Position numbers and translations under genes: made by a program
From: CAVPMW01 sp963706515
Lineage (GTDB): Bacteria > Chloroflexota > Anaerolineae > Anaerolineales > UBA4823
Direction of reading: 5' to 3'
NCBI GenBank assembly: GCA_963706515.1
Contig: CAVPMW010000016.1
Span: 1 to 38,087, forward strand
Length of the DNA stretch: 38,087 bases
The notes under the pieces: generated by a model
The model's database searches: none
Seen by the model: only the letters and a program-made list of their open reading frames with translations
What the model was told of the DNA's origin: nothing
Shown: piece by piece, positions 8,807-18,405 of the stretch
Layout: every line of letters starts with the position of its first letter
Position numbering within the stretch: the stretch's first letter is position 1

Positions 8807-10093
8807 ATGACCGATACCGGAAGCCTGAAACAACTACTCGCCGAACCCAATACGCTCGAAGATCTAGGTATCCCCCAAAGCATCGTCTTTGACCTTATAT
8901 TTCGAATACTCTTTAATGAAGGTAACGTCTCACTGACCCGGTTTAACGAGGTCATGAAGATCCCTTCGCGGATCGTGGACGAACAATTGCTCTGGCTGCA
9001 AAAAGAACACCTGGTCGAAGTCTCCAAGGCAGGCTCAGAGCTGGGACGCCTTTCCTATGTTTACGCGCTGACCGACGCGGGAAAACAGCGCGCCCGGGAT
9101 GCCTTCGAGCGCAGCCAGTACATCGGGCCTGTACCGGTCCCAATCCCGGCTTACAACCAGGGCATCGAGCTGCAGACGGGCAAGCGGCGAGCGGTGACTG
9201 CCCACCAGGTCCAATCCGCGCTGAATACACTGATCCTGCCAGATGATTTCCACCGGCGTATCGGTCCGGCAATCAATAACGGAGTGTCCCTGTTCCTTTA
9301 CGGACCACCGGGCAATGGCAAGACAACTATCGCGCAGATCATTGCCGGGTTGATTTCCGGAACCGACCCGATGTGGATGCCTTATGCGATAACCGCTGGC
9401 GGGCAGATCATTCAAATCCACGACCGCCTGGTGCACCACCAGATTGAAGTGGCAGCCGGTAAAAATCAAGAGATGGGGCGTTACGACCGCCGCTGGGGGA
9501 TGTTCCATCGACCATCGGTTACGGTCGGCGGCGAGCTGACCATGGAAGCGGTGGACCTGCGCTTCGACCCGGTTGCTAAGATTTATGAAGCCCCGTTGCA
9601 GATGAAGGCAAACGGCGGTATGTTCCTGATCGATGACTTCGGACGGCAGCAGGTCAGCCCGACCACACTGCTCAACCGCTGGATCGTGCCGCTGGAAGCG
9701 CACTGGGACTTCCTGCGCTTAAACACCGGGCAAACCATCGTGGTCCCTTTCCGCATGCTGCTGGTATTTTCCACCAATCTGAATCCCGCTGACCTGGTAG
9801 ACGATGCCTTCCTGCGCCGCATCCAGCTTAAAGTACATGTTGGCGGACCGGACGAGAAGCTGTTCTTCCAGGTATTTACCCAGGTCTGCAAGCAGCTCAA
9901 CCTTGAATTCGACCGCGACTGCTTCCTATACCTGCTCAACAACTGGTACCGCAATAACGGGCGCAAGATTCAGTTCGTCCACGCGCGTGACCTGCTGCAC
10001 ACCCTCGTAGCGATCTGTGAGTACGAAGGCAGCCAGCCCCGCCTGACCCGCGAGCTGCTCGACGAGGCCTGCCTGGACTATTTCGTCTCCTGA
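8807..10093 (+). CDS. AAA-family (MoxR-like) ATPase with N-terminal winged-helix domain
   Basis: A 428-residue ATPase. Residues about 20-100 form a winged-helix-like domain (DLIFRILFNEGNVSLTRF then RLSYVYALTDAGKQRA). The AAA core has Walker A GPPGNGKTT (166-174), Walker B GGMFLIDDFGRQ (270-281), a sensor-1 stretch LLVFSTNLNPADL with the asparagine, and DAFLRRIQ with arginine-finger candidates. A C-terminal helical lid follows. The TNLNP and DAFLRRI segments resemble MoxR/dynein-related remodelling ATPases. Adjacent genes do not reveal a partner. The start at ATG 8807 has only a weak purine-rich upstream stretch (AACGAGC). A strong terminator follows at 10195. The substrate is unknown. Confidence 0.8.
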   Translation: MTDTGSLKQLLAEPNTLEDLGIPQSIVFDLIFRILFNEGNVSLTRFNEVMKIPSRIVDEQLLWLQKEHLVEVSKAGSELGRLSYVYALTDAGKQRARDAFERSQYIGPVPVPIPAYNQGIELQTGKRRAVTAHQVQSALNTLILPDDFHRRIGPAINNGVSLFLYGPPGNGKTTIAQIIAGLISGTDPMWMPYAITAGGQIIQIHDRLVHHQIEVAAGKNQEMGRYDRRWGMFHRPSVTVGGELTMEAVDLRFDPVAKIYEAPLQMKANGGMFLIDDFGRQQVSPTTLLNRWIVPLEAHWDFLRLNTGQTIVVPFRMLLVFSTNLNPADLVDDAFLRRIQLKVHVGGPDEKLFFQVFTQVCKQLNLEFDRDCFLYLLNNWYRNNGRKIQFVHARDLLHTLVAICEYEGSQPRLTRELLDEACLDYFVS

Positions 10094-10194
10094 GGGGTAA
10101 AGAACCATATCAGAAATATGATTCAACCGAGATTTAATTTTCCTGGAGCTGGGCGGAATTCCTAATTTCAAAAACTTGTGAAATCACCTCCCTG

Positions 10195-10225
10195 CCCTCC
10201 CCCGTTTTTTGGGGGAGGGTTTTTT
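10195..10225 (+). terminator. Strong rho-independent terminator
   Basis: A perfect 9-bp stem, CCCTCCCCC (10195-10203) with GGGGGAGGG (10211-10219), has a seven-base loop and a run of six Ts (10220-10225). It ends the AAA ATPase transcript. Confidence 0.92.
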
Positions 10226-10226
10226 A

Positions 10227-10280
10227 TCGGAAAAATGGATGAACTGCGGGCGAATGCCCGCAGTTCATCCATTTTTCCGA
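10227..10280. repeat. Palindromic repeat family A, copy 2 (perfect 25-bp stem)
   Basis: A 54-bp perfect palindrome: 25-bp arms from TCGGAAAAATGG to CTGCGGGC, a GAAT loop, then the exact reverse complement. The GC-rich core GCGGGC-GCCCGC and the A/T-rich outer ends match the layout of the elements at 7327 and 18265. It follows directly after the terminator at 10195-10225, so it is not needed for termination. Confidence 0.7.
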
Positions 10281-10350
10281 ATTTTCCTCTTCCCTGGAAC
10301 GTGAGTGTTACAATCCAAGCAGACACTTTTTTTCATCCCGGAGGGAAGCG

Positions 10351-11485
10351 ATGGCAGTGAGCACCAGGCGGATCGGAGTTTTGACCGGCGGTGGGGACGC
10401 GCCAGGTCTGAATGCGGTCATTCGGGCGGTCGTCAAGACAGCGATCAATGCATATGGCTGGGAAGTGCTGGGCATCGAAGACGGATTCGAAGGGCTGATC
10501 CAGCCGGCAAAAGTGCATCCCTTAAGCCTGGGTGAGGTGCGCGGCATTCTACCACGCGGCGGCACGATCCTGGGTACGACAAACCGGGCGAACCCTTTTA
10601 AGTACGAAGTCCAGGTTATCGGAGCGGATGGCGGGCGCGAGATTAAGGAGTACGATGTCTCGGGGGATGTCCTGCGCCGCGCCCAGGTGCTCGGCATGGA
10701 TGCCCTGGTGGTGATCGGCGGGGACGGCTCGCTGCATATTGCTAACGAGCTGATGCTGAAAGGATTGCCGGTAGTGGGCGTCCCCAAGACCATCGATAAC
10801 GATCTGGAAAAAACCGAGATCACTTTCGGGTTCGACACCGCCTTGAATACCGCCATGGAAGCGCTCGACCGGCTGCATACTACGGCAAAATCCCACCACC
10901 GCGTCATCATCCTGGAAGTGATGGGGCGGGATACCGGCTGGATCGCCCTGGAGGCTGGCATCTCCGGCGGGGCAGACGTCATCCTCATCCCGGAAATCCC
11001 GTTCGATTTGGCTGCCGTCGTCGAGCAGGTGGAGCAGCGCAACCAGCGTGGAGCAAAATTTTCGATCATCGTCGTTGCCGAAGGCGCGTATCCACAGGGG
11101 AAGACTGCCCTCTACCGGCATACCCGTGAGCTGGGCGCTGCGCCTCGCCTGGGCGGGATTGGGGAGACCTTACGGGCGGAGCTGCAGACGCTTACCGAGG
11201 CCGTAATCCGGGTGACCGTGCTCGGGCACCTGCAGACGCGGCGGCTCGCCTACTGCCTTCGATCGCCTGCTGGCTTCGCGCTTCGGCACCATGGCAGTGC
11301 ATCTCATCGCACAGGGCAAGCTGGGGTATATGGTTGCCCTGCAAAATGGCGCCATCGTCTCTGTGCCCATCTCAGAGGCAGTGGGCAAACAAAAAGTGGT
11401 CCCGCTAGACAGCGATTTGATCACTACTGCCCTGGGATTGGATATCTGCCTGGGACGCAGGCTGGAAGAGCTGGCAAGCATATGA
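10351..11485 (+). CDS. pfkA: 6-phosphofructokinase, mixed-substrate type
   Basis: This is the glycolytic kinase that makes fructose 1,6-bisphosphate, about 378 residues. It contains GVLTGGGDAPGLNAVIR (9-25), GGDGS (123-127), PKTIDND (145-151) with the catalytic aspartate, and MGRDTGWIALEAG. Glycine in GGDGS (E. coli G104 position) is the ATP-type residue, whereas lysine in PKTIDND (E. coli G124 position) is typical of the PPi/mixed group. The closest class is therefore the group with PFKs such as that of Streptomyces coelicolor, and ATP use is my inference. One extra A at about 11236 breaks the frame inside GHLQ-RGGSPTAFDRLLASRFG. The reading resumes and ends at 11485. GGAGGG precedes ATG 10351 by five bases. 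Confidence 0.9.
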
Positions 11486-11575
11486 GGAGTCCAAATAGCT
11501 GATTAATTATCCCAATCCGTAATAAAATTAACCACCGGAATCCTTTTAATCCTTTAAAAATCACAGAGGTGAGCC

Positions 11576-12760
11576 ATGTCCGAATTGGTACGCGAAAAAG
11601 TCCAACAGGCGATCCAGATCCTGATGGAAAAGAATATCGATTGCTGGCTGACCTTCGTCCGAGAAACTACAGCCGGCGGCGATCCTGTGCTGTCTTTGAT
11701 CTACGGTCACGACCTGACCTGGCAGAGCGCTCTCATCCTGACCAATAAAGGGGATAGCTACGCGATCGTCGGTTTTTTCGAAGCGGAGACCGCCCGCCGT
11801 GTCGGGGCGTATGCCACGGTAATCCCCTTCCACGAGACCGTCAGCCGCTCCCTGCTGCACACCCTGGAGCGCATCCAGCCGCGCAAAATCGCCATCAATT
11901 ACTCGGTGGATGACGTCCTGGCAGACGGGATGAGTCACGGAATGTACCAGCTTTTGCTGCATTATTTCGATGGCACCCCCTGGGAGCAGCGCCTGGTCTC
12001 TGCCGAGGAAGTGATCCGCGCCCTGCGCGGGCGTAAGACGACCGGCGAGGTCAAGCGCATCCGCCAGGCAATCGACGTTACCCAGGGGATATTTACCCAA
12101 ACCTTTGCCTACATCCAGCCGGGAATGAGCGAGCAGCAGATCGGCCAGTTCATGCACCAGCAGCTCGTAGAGAACAATGTCACCCCCGCCTGGGAGGCTG
12201 AGGATTGCCCAACCGTCAATGCGGGACCAGAATCGCCAGTTGGGCACGTCGGACCTTCCAACATCCAGCTCCAGCGCGGCCAGGTGCTGCACATCGATTT
12301 CGGCGTGCGCAAGGACGGCTACGTCTCCGACCTCCAGCGAGTGGCGTACTGCCTCAACCCAGGGGAAAAACGCCCTCCGGAGCCGGTGCAGCGCGCCTTC
12401 GATACCGTACTCTCGGCCATCCAGGCAGCCGTGGCTGCGATGAAACCCGGGGTGAGCGGGAGAGAAGTGGACGCCATTGCGCGCAAGATCATCACCGGCG
12501 CGGGCTATCCCGAATACAAATACGCGACCGGGCACCAGGTCGGCCAGCTCGTCCACGACGGTGCGGGCATCCTCGGACCCCAATGGGAACGCTACGGTCA
12601 TTTGCCGGAATTTCCCCTCGAAGCGGGGCATGTCTACACGGTAGAGCCCGGGGTTGCAGTGGAAGGCTACGGCTACATCGGGGTCGAGGAGAATGTGCTG
12701 GTGACAGAGAAAGGGACGGTGTTCCTCAGCGACCCGCAGCATGAGATCGTTTTGTGCTGA
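11576..12760 (+). CDS. M24-family Xaa-Pro aminopeptidase-like metallopeptidase
   Basis: A 394-residue pita-bread-fold protein. An N-terminal creatinase-like domain (about 1-160) is followed by a C-terminal peptidase domain. All five dinuclear-metal ligands are present: D241 (HIDFGVRKDG), D252 (GYVSDLQR), H320 (GHQVGQLVHDG), E357 (YTVEPGV) and E371 (GVEENVLV). It should remove N-terminal residues next to proline or cleave a related imide-type bond. AGAGGTGAGCC lies before ATG 11576. Methylglyoxal synthase starts ten bases after its stop, so the two form an operon, possibly continuing from pfkA 90 bases upstream. There are no disruptions. Confidence 0.9.
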   Translation: MSELVREKVQQAIQILMEKNIDCWLTFVRETTAGGDPVLSLIYGHDLTWQSALILTNKGDSYAIVGFFEAETARRVGAYATVIPFHETVSRSLLHTLERIQPRKIAINYSVDDVLADGMSHGMYQLLLHYFDGTPWEQRLVSAEEVIRALRGRKTTGEVKRIRQAIDVTQGIFTQTFAYIQPGMSEQQIGQFMHQQLVENNVTPAWEAEDCPTVNAGPESPVGHVGPSNIQLQRGQVLHIDFGVRKDGYVSDLQRVAYCLNPGEKRPPEPVQRAFDTVLSAIQAAVAAMKPGVSGREVDAIARKIITGAGYPEYKYATGHQVGQLVHDGAGILGPQWERYGHLPEFPLEAGHVYTVEPGVAVEGYGYIGVEENVLVTEKGTVFLSDPQHEIVLC

Positions 12761-12770
12761 AGGAGTGGAA

Positions 12771-13232
12771 ATGATCCAATCGATCCTGATGCAGCCGCAA
12801 AAGCATATCGCGCTGATTGCCCACGATGCCCGCAAACCGGACTTGCTCGAGTGGGTTCAATACAACCGGGGAACGTTGAGCCGCCACATCCTGTATGCAA
12901 CCGGTACGACCGGTGCGCTCCTGGCGGAGAAGGTTGGCTTGCCGGTCCAGCGCATGCGCAGCGGACCGCTCGGCGGCGACCAGCAGATCGGAGCGCGGAT
13001 TGCCGAAGGCGAGATCGATTTCCTCATCTTTTTTTGGGACCCGCTCGAGCAGCAGCCACACGACCCGGACGTGAAAGCCTTGCTGCGCCTGGCAGTGCTC
13101 TACAATATCCCAACTGCGAGCAACCGCACGACAGCTGATTTCCTGATTGCCTCACCGTTCATGGAAGCAAAATACGAGCGGCTCCTGCCGGATTACCTTA
13201 CCCGGCTGGAAGCGCTCCGCCAGGCGGAGTAG
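12771..13232 (+). CDS. mgsA: Methylglyoxal synthase
   Basis: This enzyme converts dihydroxyacetone phosphate to methylglyoxal and phosphate, the glycolytic overflow bypass. The 153-residue length fits the family (E. coli 152). It shows IALIAHDARKPDLLEW, ATGTTG (phosphate binding), SGPLGGDQQIGARIAEG with the catalytic aspartate, FFWDPLEQQPHDPDVKALLR with the conserved DP and HDPDV, and IPTASNRTTADFLI. AGGAGTGGAA directly precedes ATG 12771; an in-frame start 30 bases earlier would lie inside the M24 gene and is rejected. The gene ends inside a hairpin shared with the convergent oxidoreductase. Confidence 0.95.
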   Translation: MIQSILMQPQKHIALIAHDARKPDLLEWVQYNRGTLSRHILYATGTTGALLAEKVGLPVQRMRSGPLGGDQQIGARIAEGEIDFLIFFWDPLEQQPHDPDVKALLRLAVLYNIPTASNRTTADFLIASPFMEAKYERLLPDYLTRLEALRQAE

Positions 13233-13247
13233 AGCTACTCGCCTGGC
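13219..13247. terminator. Hairpin shared by two convergent genes
   Basis: GCCAGGCGGAGTAG (13219-13232) pairs with CTACTCGCCTGGC (13235-13247), with one bulged G and a two-base tip. Each arm holds the last codons and TAG stop of one gene: mgsA on plus and the CrtI-like gene on minus. It probably stops or stabilises both transcripts, although neither side has a U-run. Confidence 0.55.
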
Positions 13248-14768
13248 AGGCTGCTCACGAAGGAGCGCCCATCTGCGTGGCAGATGGATTGGATTGCATT
13301 CCGACCGGAGGCCGCGGCTGCCGGCACGCTGCCGCCTGGCTCCACCCACTGTCCAGCCAGATAAAAGCTGCGCAGGCGAGGCAAGGTTTTGCGCATGCCC
13401 TTGATGAGCATCGGTAAAGTGGCTGGGGTGAGCAGCCAGCCGGTATTGGCTCCCTGCCAGTTGCCTGTATAACGCTCGTATGTGAGCGGAGTGGCGACGT
13501 CCACCACCTCGATCTGGCTTTTAATTCCCGGGTACCATTGCTCCAGCAAACCGATGACGATGTCCGCCACCTGGAGCTGCTCGGTATCGTACAGCTGGTG
13601 TCCATAAATGTGCTGCCAGTAGCCATAGTTGGTGCGCAGCATGATTTCCATTACCGATTTACCGGGGGGCGCCAGGCTGGGATCGAAGCTGTAGTGCTTG
13701 ACCCCTATCTCGTGATATTCGCCCCCGGAAATCGTGACCGGCTTTTCCAGCAAGTAGGTGATCCAGTGCGGCGTACCAACCAGGTCCCGGTTCACTCCCA
13801 GGGAAACCTGGAGCTGGGTGTAGAGCGGCAGGTGCCCGTCATACAGGCGTTTGAAGGAACGGTTGGAGTACTCGCCGGAAAGCATGTCGAAGATCGTGCC
13901 GCGCGCATCCGCAGCGGAGATAACTGCGTCGCCGCTGAAGACTTCGTCGTTGTACAGGCGCAGCCCGGTCGCTCGCCCGAAAGACCGGCGACCGTCTTTG
14001 CTCTCGACCAGGACTTTCTCCACCTGGGACTTATAATGGATCTTCCCACCTAATTCGAGATAGCGCCGCTCAATCGCACGGGCGAATTCAAGCGAGCCCC
14101 CGGCTGGAAAGCCGGCATTGCGGTTGTGGATGGCGGCGAGCAGGAACATGCCCACCATCACCGGCACATCTGGCCAGGCGAAGATCAGCGGCATGGCCTG
14201 CTTCAGGAAAGGGTCTTTGAAGCGCTGACCCAACCCGTGCGTCGAGACCAGCCCCCAGCGCGCCATGGTCGAAGCGTATGGCATCATTTTTAATCCCAGC
14301 GCAGCCCATTCCTCCGCACTCAGCATAGAACGTGGCTGCTCTTGCAGCAACGAGAGATCGAAGTGGGTGAATAGGCGGATGCCCTCACAAAACTCATCAA
14401 TTAATTCAGCATCCTCGCGGGGAGAGCTCTTTGAGGTGCTCTGCCAGCCGGTCCGGATCGCAGTAGGCAACCAGCGTGCGCCCGCCGGGAGCGACGACGC
14501 GCATCATTTCATCGTGGTAATAAAATTGGCGTCCCTGTACCGCGCCCAGCTCCTGCCACATGCGGTGGTAAGGCTGGTCTTCGCCCGAGCCGAACAAGTA
14601 CTGGATCGCCCCGTCCATAACATAGCCTTTGCGCACCCAGGCTGTGCACAGACCGCCGGGCAAATCGTGCAGCTCGAAGACCTGCGTGTCGAAACCGTTC
14701 ATCTGACCGTAACAGCCAGCCGATAATCCGGCAATCCCGGCGCCGATGATGAGAATGGACGAAGTCAT
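13235..14768 (-). CDS. CrtI-like (phytoene desaturase-related) FAD oxidoreductase
   Basis: A protein of about 510 residues from the FAD-dependent phytoene desaturase/amine oxidase family. The N-terminus has the dinucleotide-binding fold ILIIGAGIAGLSAGCYG, then VFELHDLPGGLCTAW. The middle holds GGSLEFARAIERRYLELGGKIHY, and the C-terminus has FYLAGQWVEPGGSVPAAAASGR, which closes the FAD site. One frame change near 14412, in a run of four Cs, splits it; it behaves as one extra base. The ATG at 14766-14768 (MTSSILIIGAG) after GGGGATCCCC is better than the in-frame ATG 18 bases upstream. Carotenoid substrate is not implied: no other carotenoid genes are near, and many relatives act as retinol-saturase-like or uncharacterised enzymes. 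Confidence 0.82.
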
Positions 14769-14838
14769 GGGGATCCCCTGGTTCAACGCGCAGTTTTGTA
14801 TTGAAATGGGCTAACGCGTGAAATTTTACCACCAGAGA

Positions 14839-15645
<807 letters not shown>

Positions 15646-15655
15646 CCTGATCCTC

Positions 15656-16810
15656 CTATGAATTCTGACCGATCGCTCGCAGCGGCTCGATCTTCAAAGC
15701 CTGGCGGATCGATACCATCCCGCCGAGGGGTCCGATGAGCAGCAGGAGCGCCAGCGCGCTGAGCACAGCCGTGCCGCTGAACAGGATCGGGATATTAGAC
15801 GGCAGCCCGAGGGAGAGCAGCAGGGTCCCTGCGCCGCCGATGGCTACTCCGATCACCGTCACCGCGACGATCTGCACCAGGGCGGCTGCGCCGACCGTCC
15901 AGTTCGAGCTGCCGATCGCTTTGAGCATGCCGATCTGCGGTACTTTCTGCAAGGTTTGGATCTGGAAAAAGCCGCCCACCACCAGCACACCGATCAGCAG
16001 GGTAAACAGGCGCTGCGTGTTGAGCGTCCCTTGCTGGGCAGTATAGCCGGGGATTGCCAGGATTGCCTGCTGCTTATCGGCAATCTGGATGCCATCGACC
16101 TGCGCCATGAGCCGCTCTGCAGCTGGCTTGAACTGCTGCGTGTCCGCCAGCTTTACAGCATAAATGTTTGCGATGACCTCGTTATTCAGGTCGGGCTCAT
16201 TCGCCTGCGGGCGGATGTCATCCCAGGTCTCGATGGGTACGATTACCGCGGGCGCAAAGAAGTACTGGCGCTGGTCGGTAATCCCGGCGATGCGCAGCCT
16301 GTAATACTCTTCTTTCGTCCCCTGTACGGACTTCACGCTAAGCGAGTCGCCGACCTGCAGACCCTGCCGGCGCGCCAGCTCCTGGTCGATAATGGCTTCC
16401 TTGCCGCGCGGGCTGCGGAATGGACTTCCTGCCAGCAAGGCAGGCTCACCCGGCTTACCCGGCTGCACACCGACCAGAGCCACATCGACCGGCTCGCTTC
16501 CATCGGCGAAGGTCAGGGAGGCCGTCGAAAATCCCAACGCGCCCACATCCTGCACCCCTTCCACCCGGCGGACTTTTTTCAAGGTGGAAACCCCCAACCG
16601 GCTGGCGCTGCTGGAGAGGTCGCTATTCTCCTGGAAGATGAGCAGGTCCGCATCCAGCTTCTGCAGGAACTGCCGGTTGGCGGTTGCCAAACCGGATGCC
16701 AGGGCTGCGATGAACAGGACCAGAACCGTGATCAGCGCAATCACCAGGCTGAAAAGTAAGAAGCGTCCCCGGTTGCGCCAGATTTCTTTGAATGAGAGAT
16801 AAACAGGCAT
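15656..16810 (-). CDS. ABC transporter permease, FtsX/MacB (DevC-like)
   Basis: A 384-residue membrane subunit. There is one transmembrane helix near the N-terminus (FLLFSLVIALITVLVLFIAA, about residues 17-36), a periplasmic MacB-PCD-like domain (about 45-250), then three helices in the C-terminal third: LFTLLIGVLVVGGFF, a glycine-rich VTVIGVAIGGAGTLLLSLG and a LSALALLLLIGPLGG segment. This is the FtsX layout, and the start MPVYLSFKEIWRNRGRF is typical of DevC-like proteins. It is the first gene of the exporter operon. Its promoter carries an operator-like palindrome. Confidence 0.9.
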   Translation of the reverse strand: MPVYLSFKEIWRNRGRFLLFSLVIALITVLVLFIAALASGLATANRQFLQKLDADLLIFQENSDLSSSASRLGVSTLKKVRRVEGVQDVGALGFSTASLTFADGSEPVDVALVGVQPGKPGEPALLAGSPFRSPRGKEAIIDQELARRQGLQVGDSLSVKSVQGTKEEYYRLRIAGITDQRQYFFAPAVIVPIETWDDIRPQANEPDLNNEVIANIYAVKLADTQQFKPAAERLMAQVDGIQIADKQQAILAIPGYTAQQGTLNTQRLFTLLIGVLVVGGFFQIQTLQKVPQIGMLKAIGSSNWTVGAAALVQIVAVTVIGVAIGGAGTLLLSLGLPSNIPILFSGTAVLSALALLLLIGPLGGMVSIRQALKIEPLRAIGQNS

Positions 16811-16854
16811 GCCATATCCTTTTGGGTAATACTGCTGTAGAAATCGATGCAGTT

Positions 16855-16883
16855 ATTGTACAATATATGTACAAGTTTGTCAA
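16855..16883 (-). promoter_or_regulatory. Sigma-70 promoter of the ABC exporter operon
   Basis: On the minus strand a consensus -35 TTGACA (16883-16878) and -10 TACAAT (16860-16855) are separated by exactly 17 bases. The start of transcription would be near 16848, about 40 bases before ATG 16810. Confidence 0.8.
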
Positions 16884-16895
16884 TGATTTTGTACA
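16856..16895. promoter_or_regulatory. Operator-like palindrome overlapping the ABC promoter, plus a second half site
   Basis: TTGTACA-ATATA-TGTACAA (16856-16874) is a 19-bp inverted repeat that covers most of the promoter spacer and the -10 box. A further TTGTACA with a T/A-rich continuation (16889-16904) lies just upstream of the -35 box. This arrangement fits repression by a dimeric regulator of the TetR, MarR or PadR kind. No regulator gene is present in the immediate neighbourhood. Confidence 0.7.
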
Positions 16896-16940
16896 TATAT
16901 ATGAAAAATAGATATCCTTCTTCCCCTCCCGCGGCACCCA

Positions 16941-16971
16941 ATTGGGACGATTTCGGTTAAAATCTCCCAAT
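16941..16971. promoter_or_regulatory. Inverted repeat ATTGGGA-N17-TCCCAAT upstream of bTHX
   Basis: Seven-base perfect arms flank 17 bases including TTAAAAT, which could be a -10 box for the bTHX gene. The role is uncertain. Confidence 0.25.
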
Positions 16972-17055
16972 CAATGACGTCAGAGCCAGGCAGCATACGG
17001 GAATGCCCGGGATCTGCCTGAATTCAAAACCAACCAATTAGCTCGAGGAGACCCT

Positions 17056-17169
17056 ATGGGCAAAGGTGACCAACGCTCACGGCGCGGTAAGATCTGGCGG
17101 GGTACTAACGGACGGACCCGGCGTAAAGTAAAGCGGCTCGACCGGAAGAAGGCGATCGCCCGCAAATAA
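17056..17169 (+). CDS. 30S ribosomal protein bTHX
   Basis: A 37-residue, very basic peptide starting MGKGDQRSRRGKIWRGT and ending KKAIARK. The first 17 residues match, almost residue for residue, the Thermus thermophilus ribosomal peptide Thx (GKGDRRTRRGKIWRGTYGK), which fills a cavity in the head of the 30S subunit and stabilises 16S rRNA. GAGGAG (17045-17050) is five bases before ATG 17056. The C-terminal part is longer and more lysine-rich than in Thermus. The gene is monocistronic and divergent from the ABC operon. Confidence 0.92.
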   Translation: MGKGDQRSRRGKIWRGTNGRTRRKVKRLDRKKAIARK

Positions 17170-17181
17170 ATTCAGCTCCGT

Positions 17182-18012
17182 TTAGTGCTGGATTATCGGT
17201 AAGAAAAGGCTCTCTGCTGGCGGGGGGACGTTATTAAAGAAATAGGCCTGGTGGTCGCAGGCAGGTGAGCTGGCAGCCTGGCGGATCAGATTGCCAATTG
17301 CCGGCTGCAAATCGACCGATGTTGCCGATTGTGGGATCTCGATGGGTGGGATTCCCCGCGAAATCGGTGCGGCAGGGCAGGGTCGGAACATAATAGGCAT
17401 GCGAGTTGATAATTACTTTACCAGCCAGCATCGCTTTAATTTGCATCGGTGGGATCGGGATTCCGATTGGTTGGGTGCGCGTGAAAGTAAGCGAATAGGT
17501 GAGCTCGGGCGCCAGGGATGGGTCAACCGCTGGGAGGTTTCGCGTCACCGAGCTGGGCAGCTCCAGGATCAAGAATTTTTCGTTTGCCTCAGCAGTGACC
17601 GTGATCCCAGGTGCTACCAGAAAATCTGGAGTAAGCTGCGCGATAAGGGGTTTTGGCCCGCCGCCTTCGTCGTATGTCGCATGAACTGCGGAAGTATCGG
17701 CCGGTACCTGCAAGATGACCGGGTCGATCAATACACCAGCCAGGCCGTATTCACTGAGTCAAGTATAAGGGTGGAGGTAATGATTTCGCCATCGATAATA
17801 TAGGTGCATTCATAAAAACCATAGTCAGCCTCTATGCAGACCGCGGCGGTCGAATCGGAGAACACAGTCGTGATGATCTCATTGACCTCTTCCCCTATAT
17901 CATTAACGATGATCACATTTCCAAACAGCGAGCGTAAAGCGCAGGCGGTGAGCAGCGCGGAGCTGACAAAGACAATCAGTATCGCCGTGAGCGGGTGGAG
18001 TCGGTTCTTCAT
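17182..18012 (-). CDS. Putative lipoprotein of unknown function, frameshifted
   Basis: About 276 residues. The N-terminus MKNRLHPLTAILIVFVSSA with LLTAC is a clear lipoprotein signal with the lipobox cysteine at about residue 24, so the protein should be anchored outside the membrane. The rest is beta-rich (NVIIVNDIGEEV, TLTFTRTQPIGIPIPPMQIK-like strands) with no motif I recognise. The frame changes twice. Near 17729, NTAWLV continues into IDPVILQVPADTSA; this behaves as a lost base. Near 17345, GNPT continues into IEIPQSATSVDLQP; this behaves as an extra base. The last frame closes with LPIIQH and TAA. Two separate genes are possible, but the second would need a TTG start without a binding site. 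Confidence 0.6.
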
Positions 18013-18264
18013 TCTTGCAGCCTCCTCTTGCTAAACACAGAAAAGAAGGGTCGTAAATAAGCCGCCTTTACATATTACTGATCCGTCTCCAATATTTTCA
18101 GCAGTGACACGGTAAATTGGATAATTAATATTATATATGCCATATTAATCCATGGCAATAGCCAGCGACTCCGGATTACCCCTGGAGTTTCCGAATACTC
18201 TGTTATGGACAGCAATAGATCTCATTATTTATTGGACTCACGCAGTTCATTGCGGAATTGGCGG

Positions 18265-18306
18265 AAATAGGGGTGCAGGACGGGCGCCCGCCCTGCACCC
18301 CTATTT
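18265..18306. repeat. Palindromic repeat family A, copy 3
   Basis: AAATAGGGGTGCAGG and CCTGCACCCCTATTT flank a CGGGCGCCCG core, with one unpaired A. The right flank CGGATTTTTCCTCC then GTGTACTTCCTAATATA aligns with the flank of copy 1 (7371-7410). Confidence 0.6.
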
Positions 18307-18359
18307 ACGGATTTTTCCTCCAACTGTGTACTTCCTAATATACTGGCCGGATCGGATTA

Positions 18360-18405
18360 AACGAAGCCAGAACCTGGTAGGGAATGTCCAGGTTCTGGCT
18401 TCGTT
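18360..18405 (-). terminator. Terminator of the MDR oxidoreductase
   Basis: A perfect 18-bp stem (AACGAAGCCAGAACCTGG with its reverse complement) and a 10-base loop. On the minus strand it is followed by TTAATCCG. It lies 42 bases after the stop at 18447. Confidence 0.75.

Noticed and set aside
11561..12835. 424-codon minus-strand frame opposite the M24 peptidase
   Set aside because: It is antisense to a gene with all catalytic residues and has no recognisable domain.
17234..17731. A separate gene starting with TTG at 17731
   Set aside because: It has no ribosome binding site and reads as a continuation of the lipoprotein gene after a frame change.
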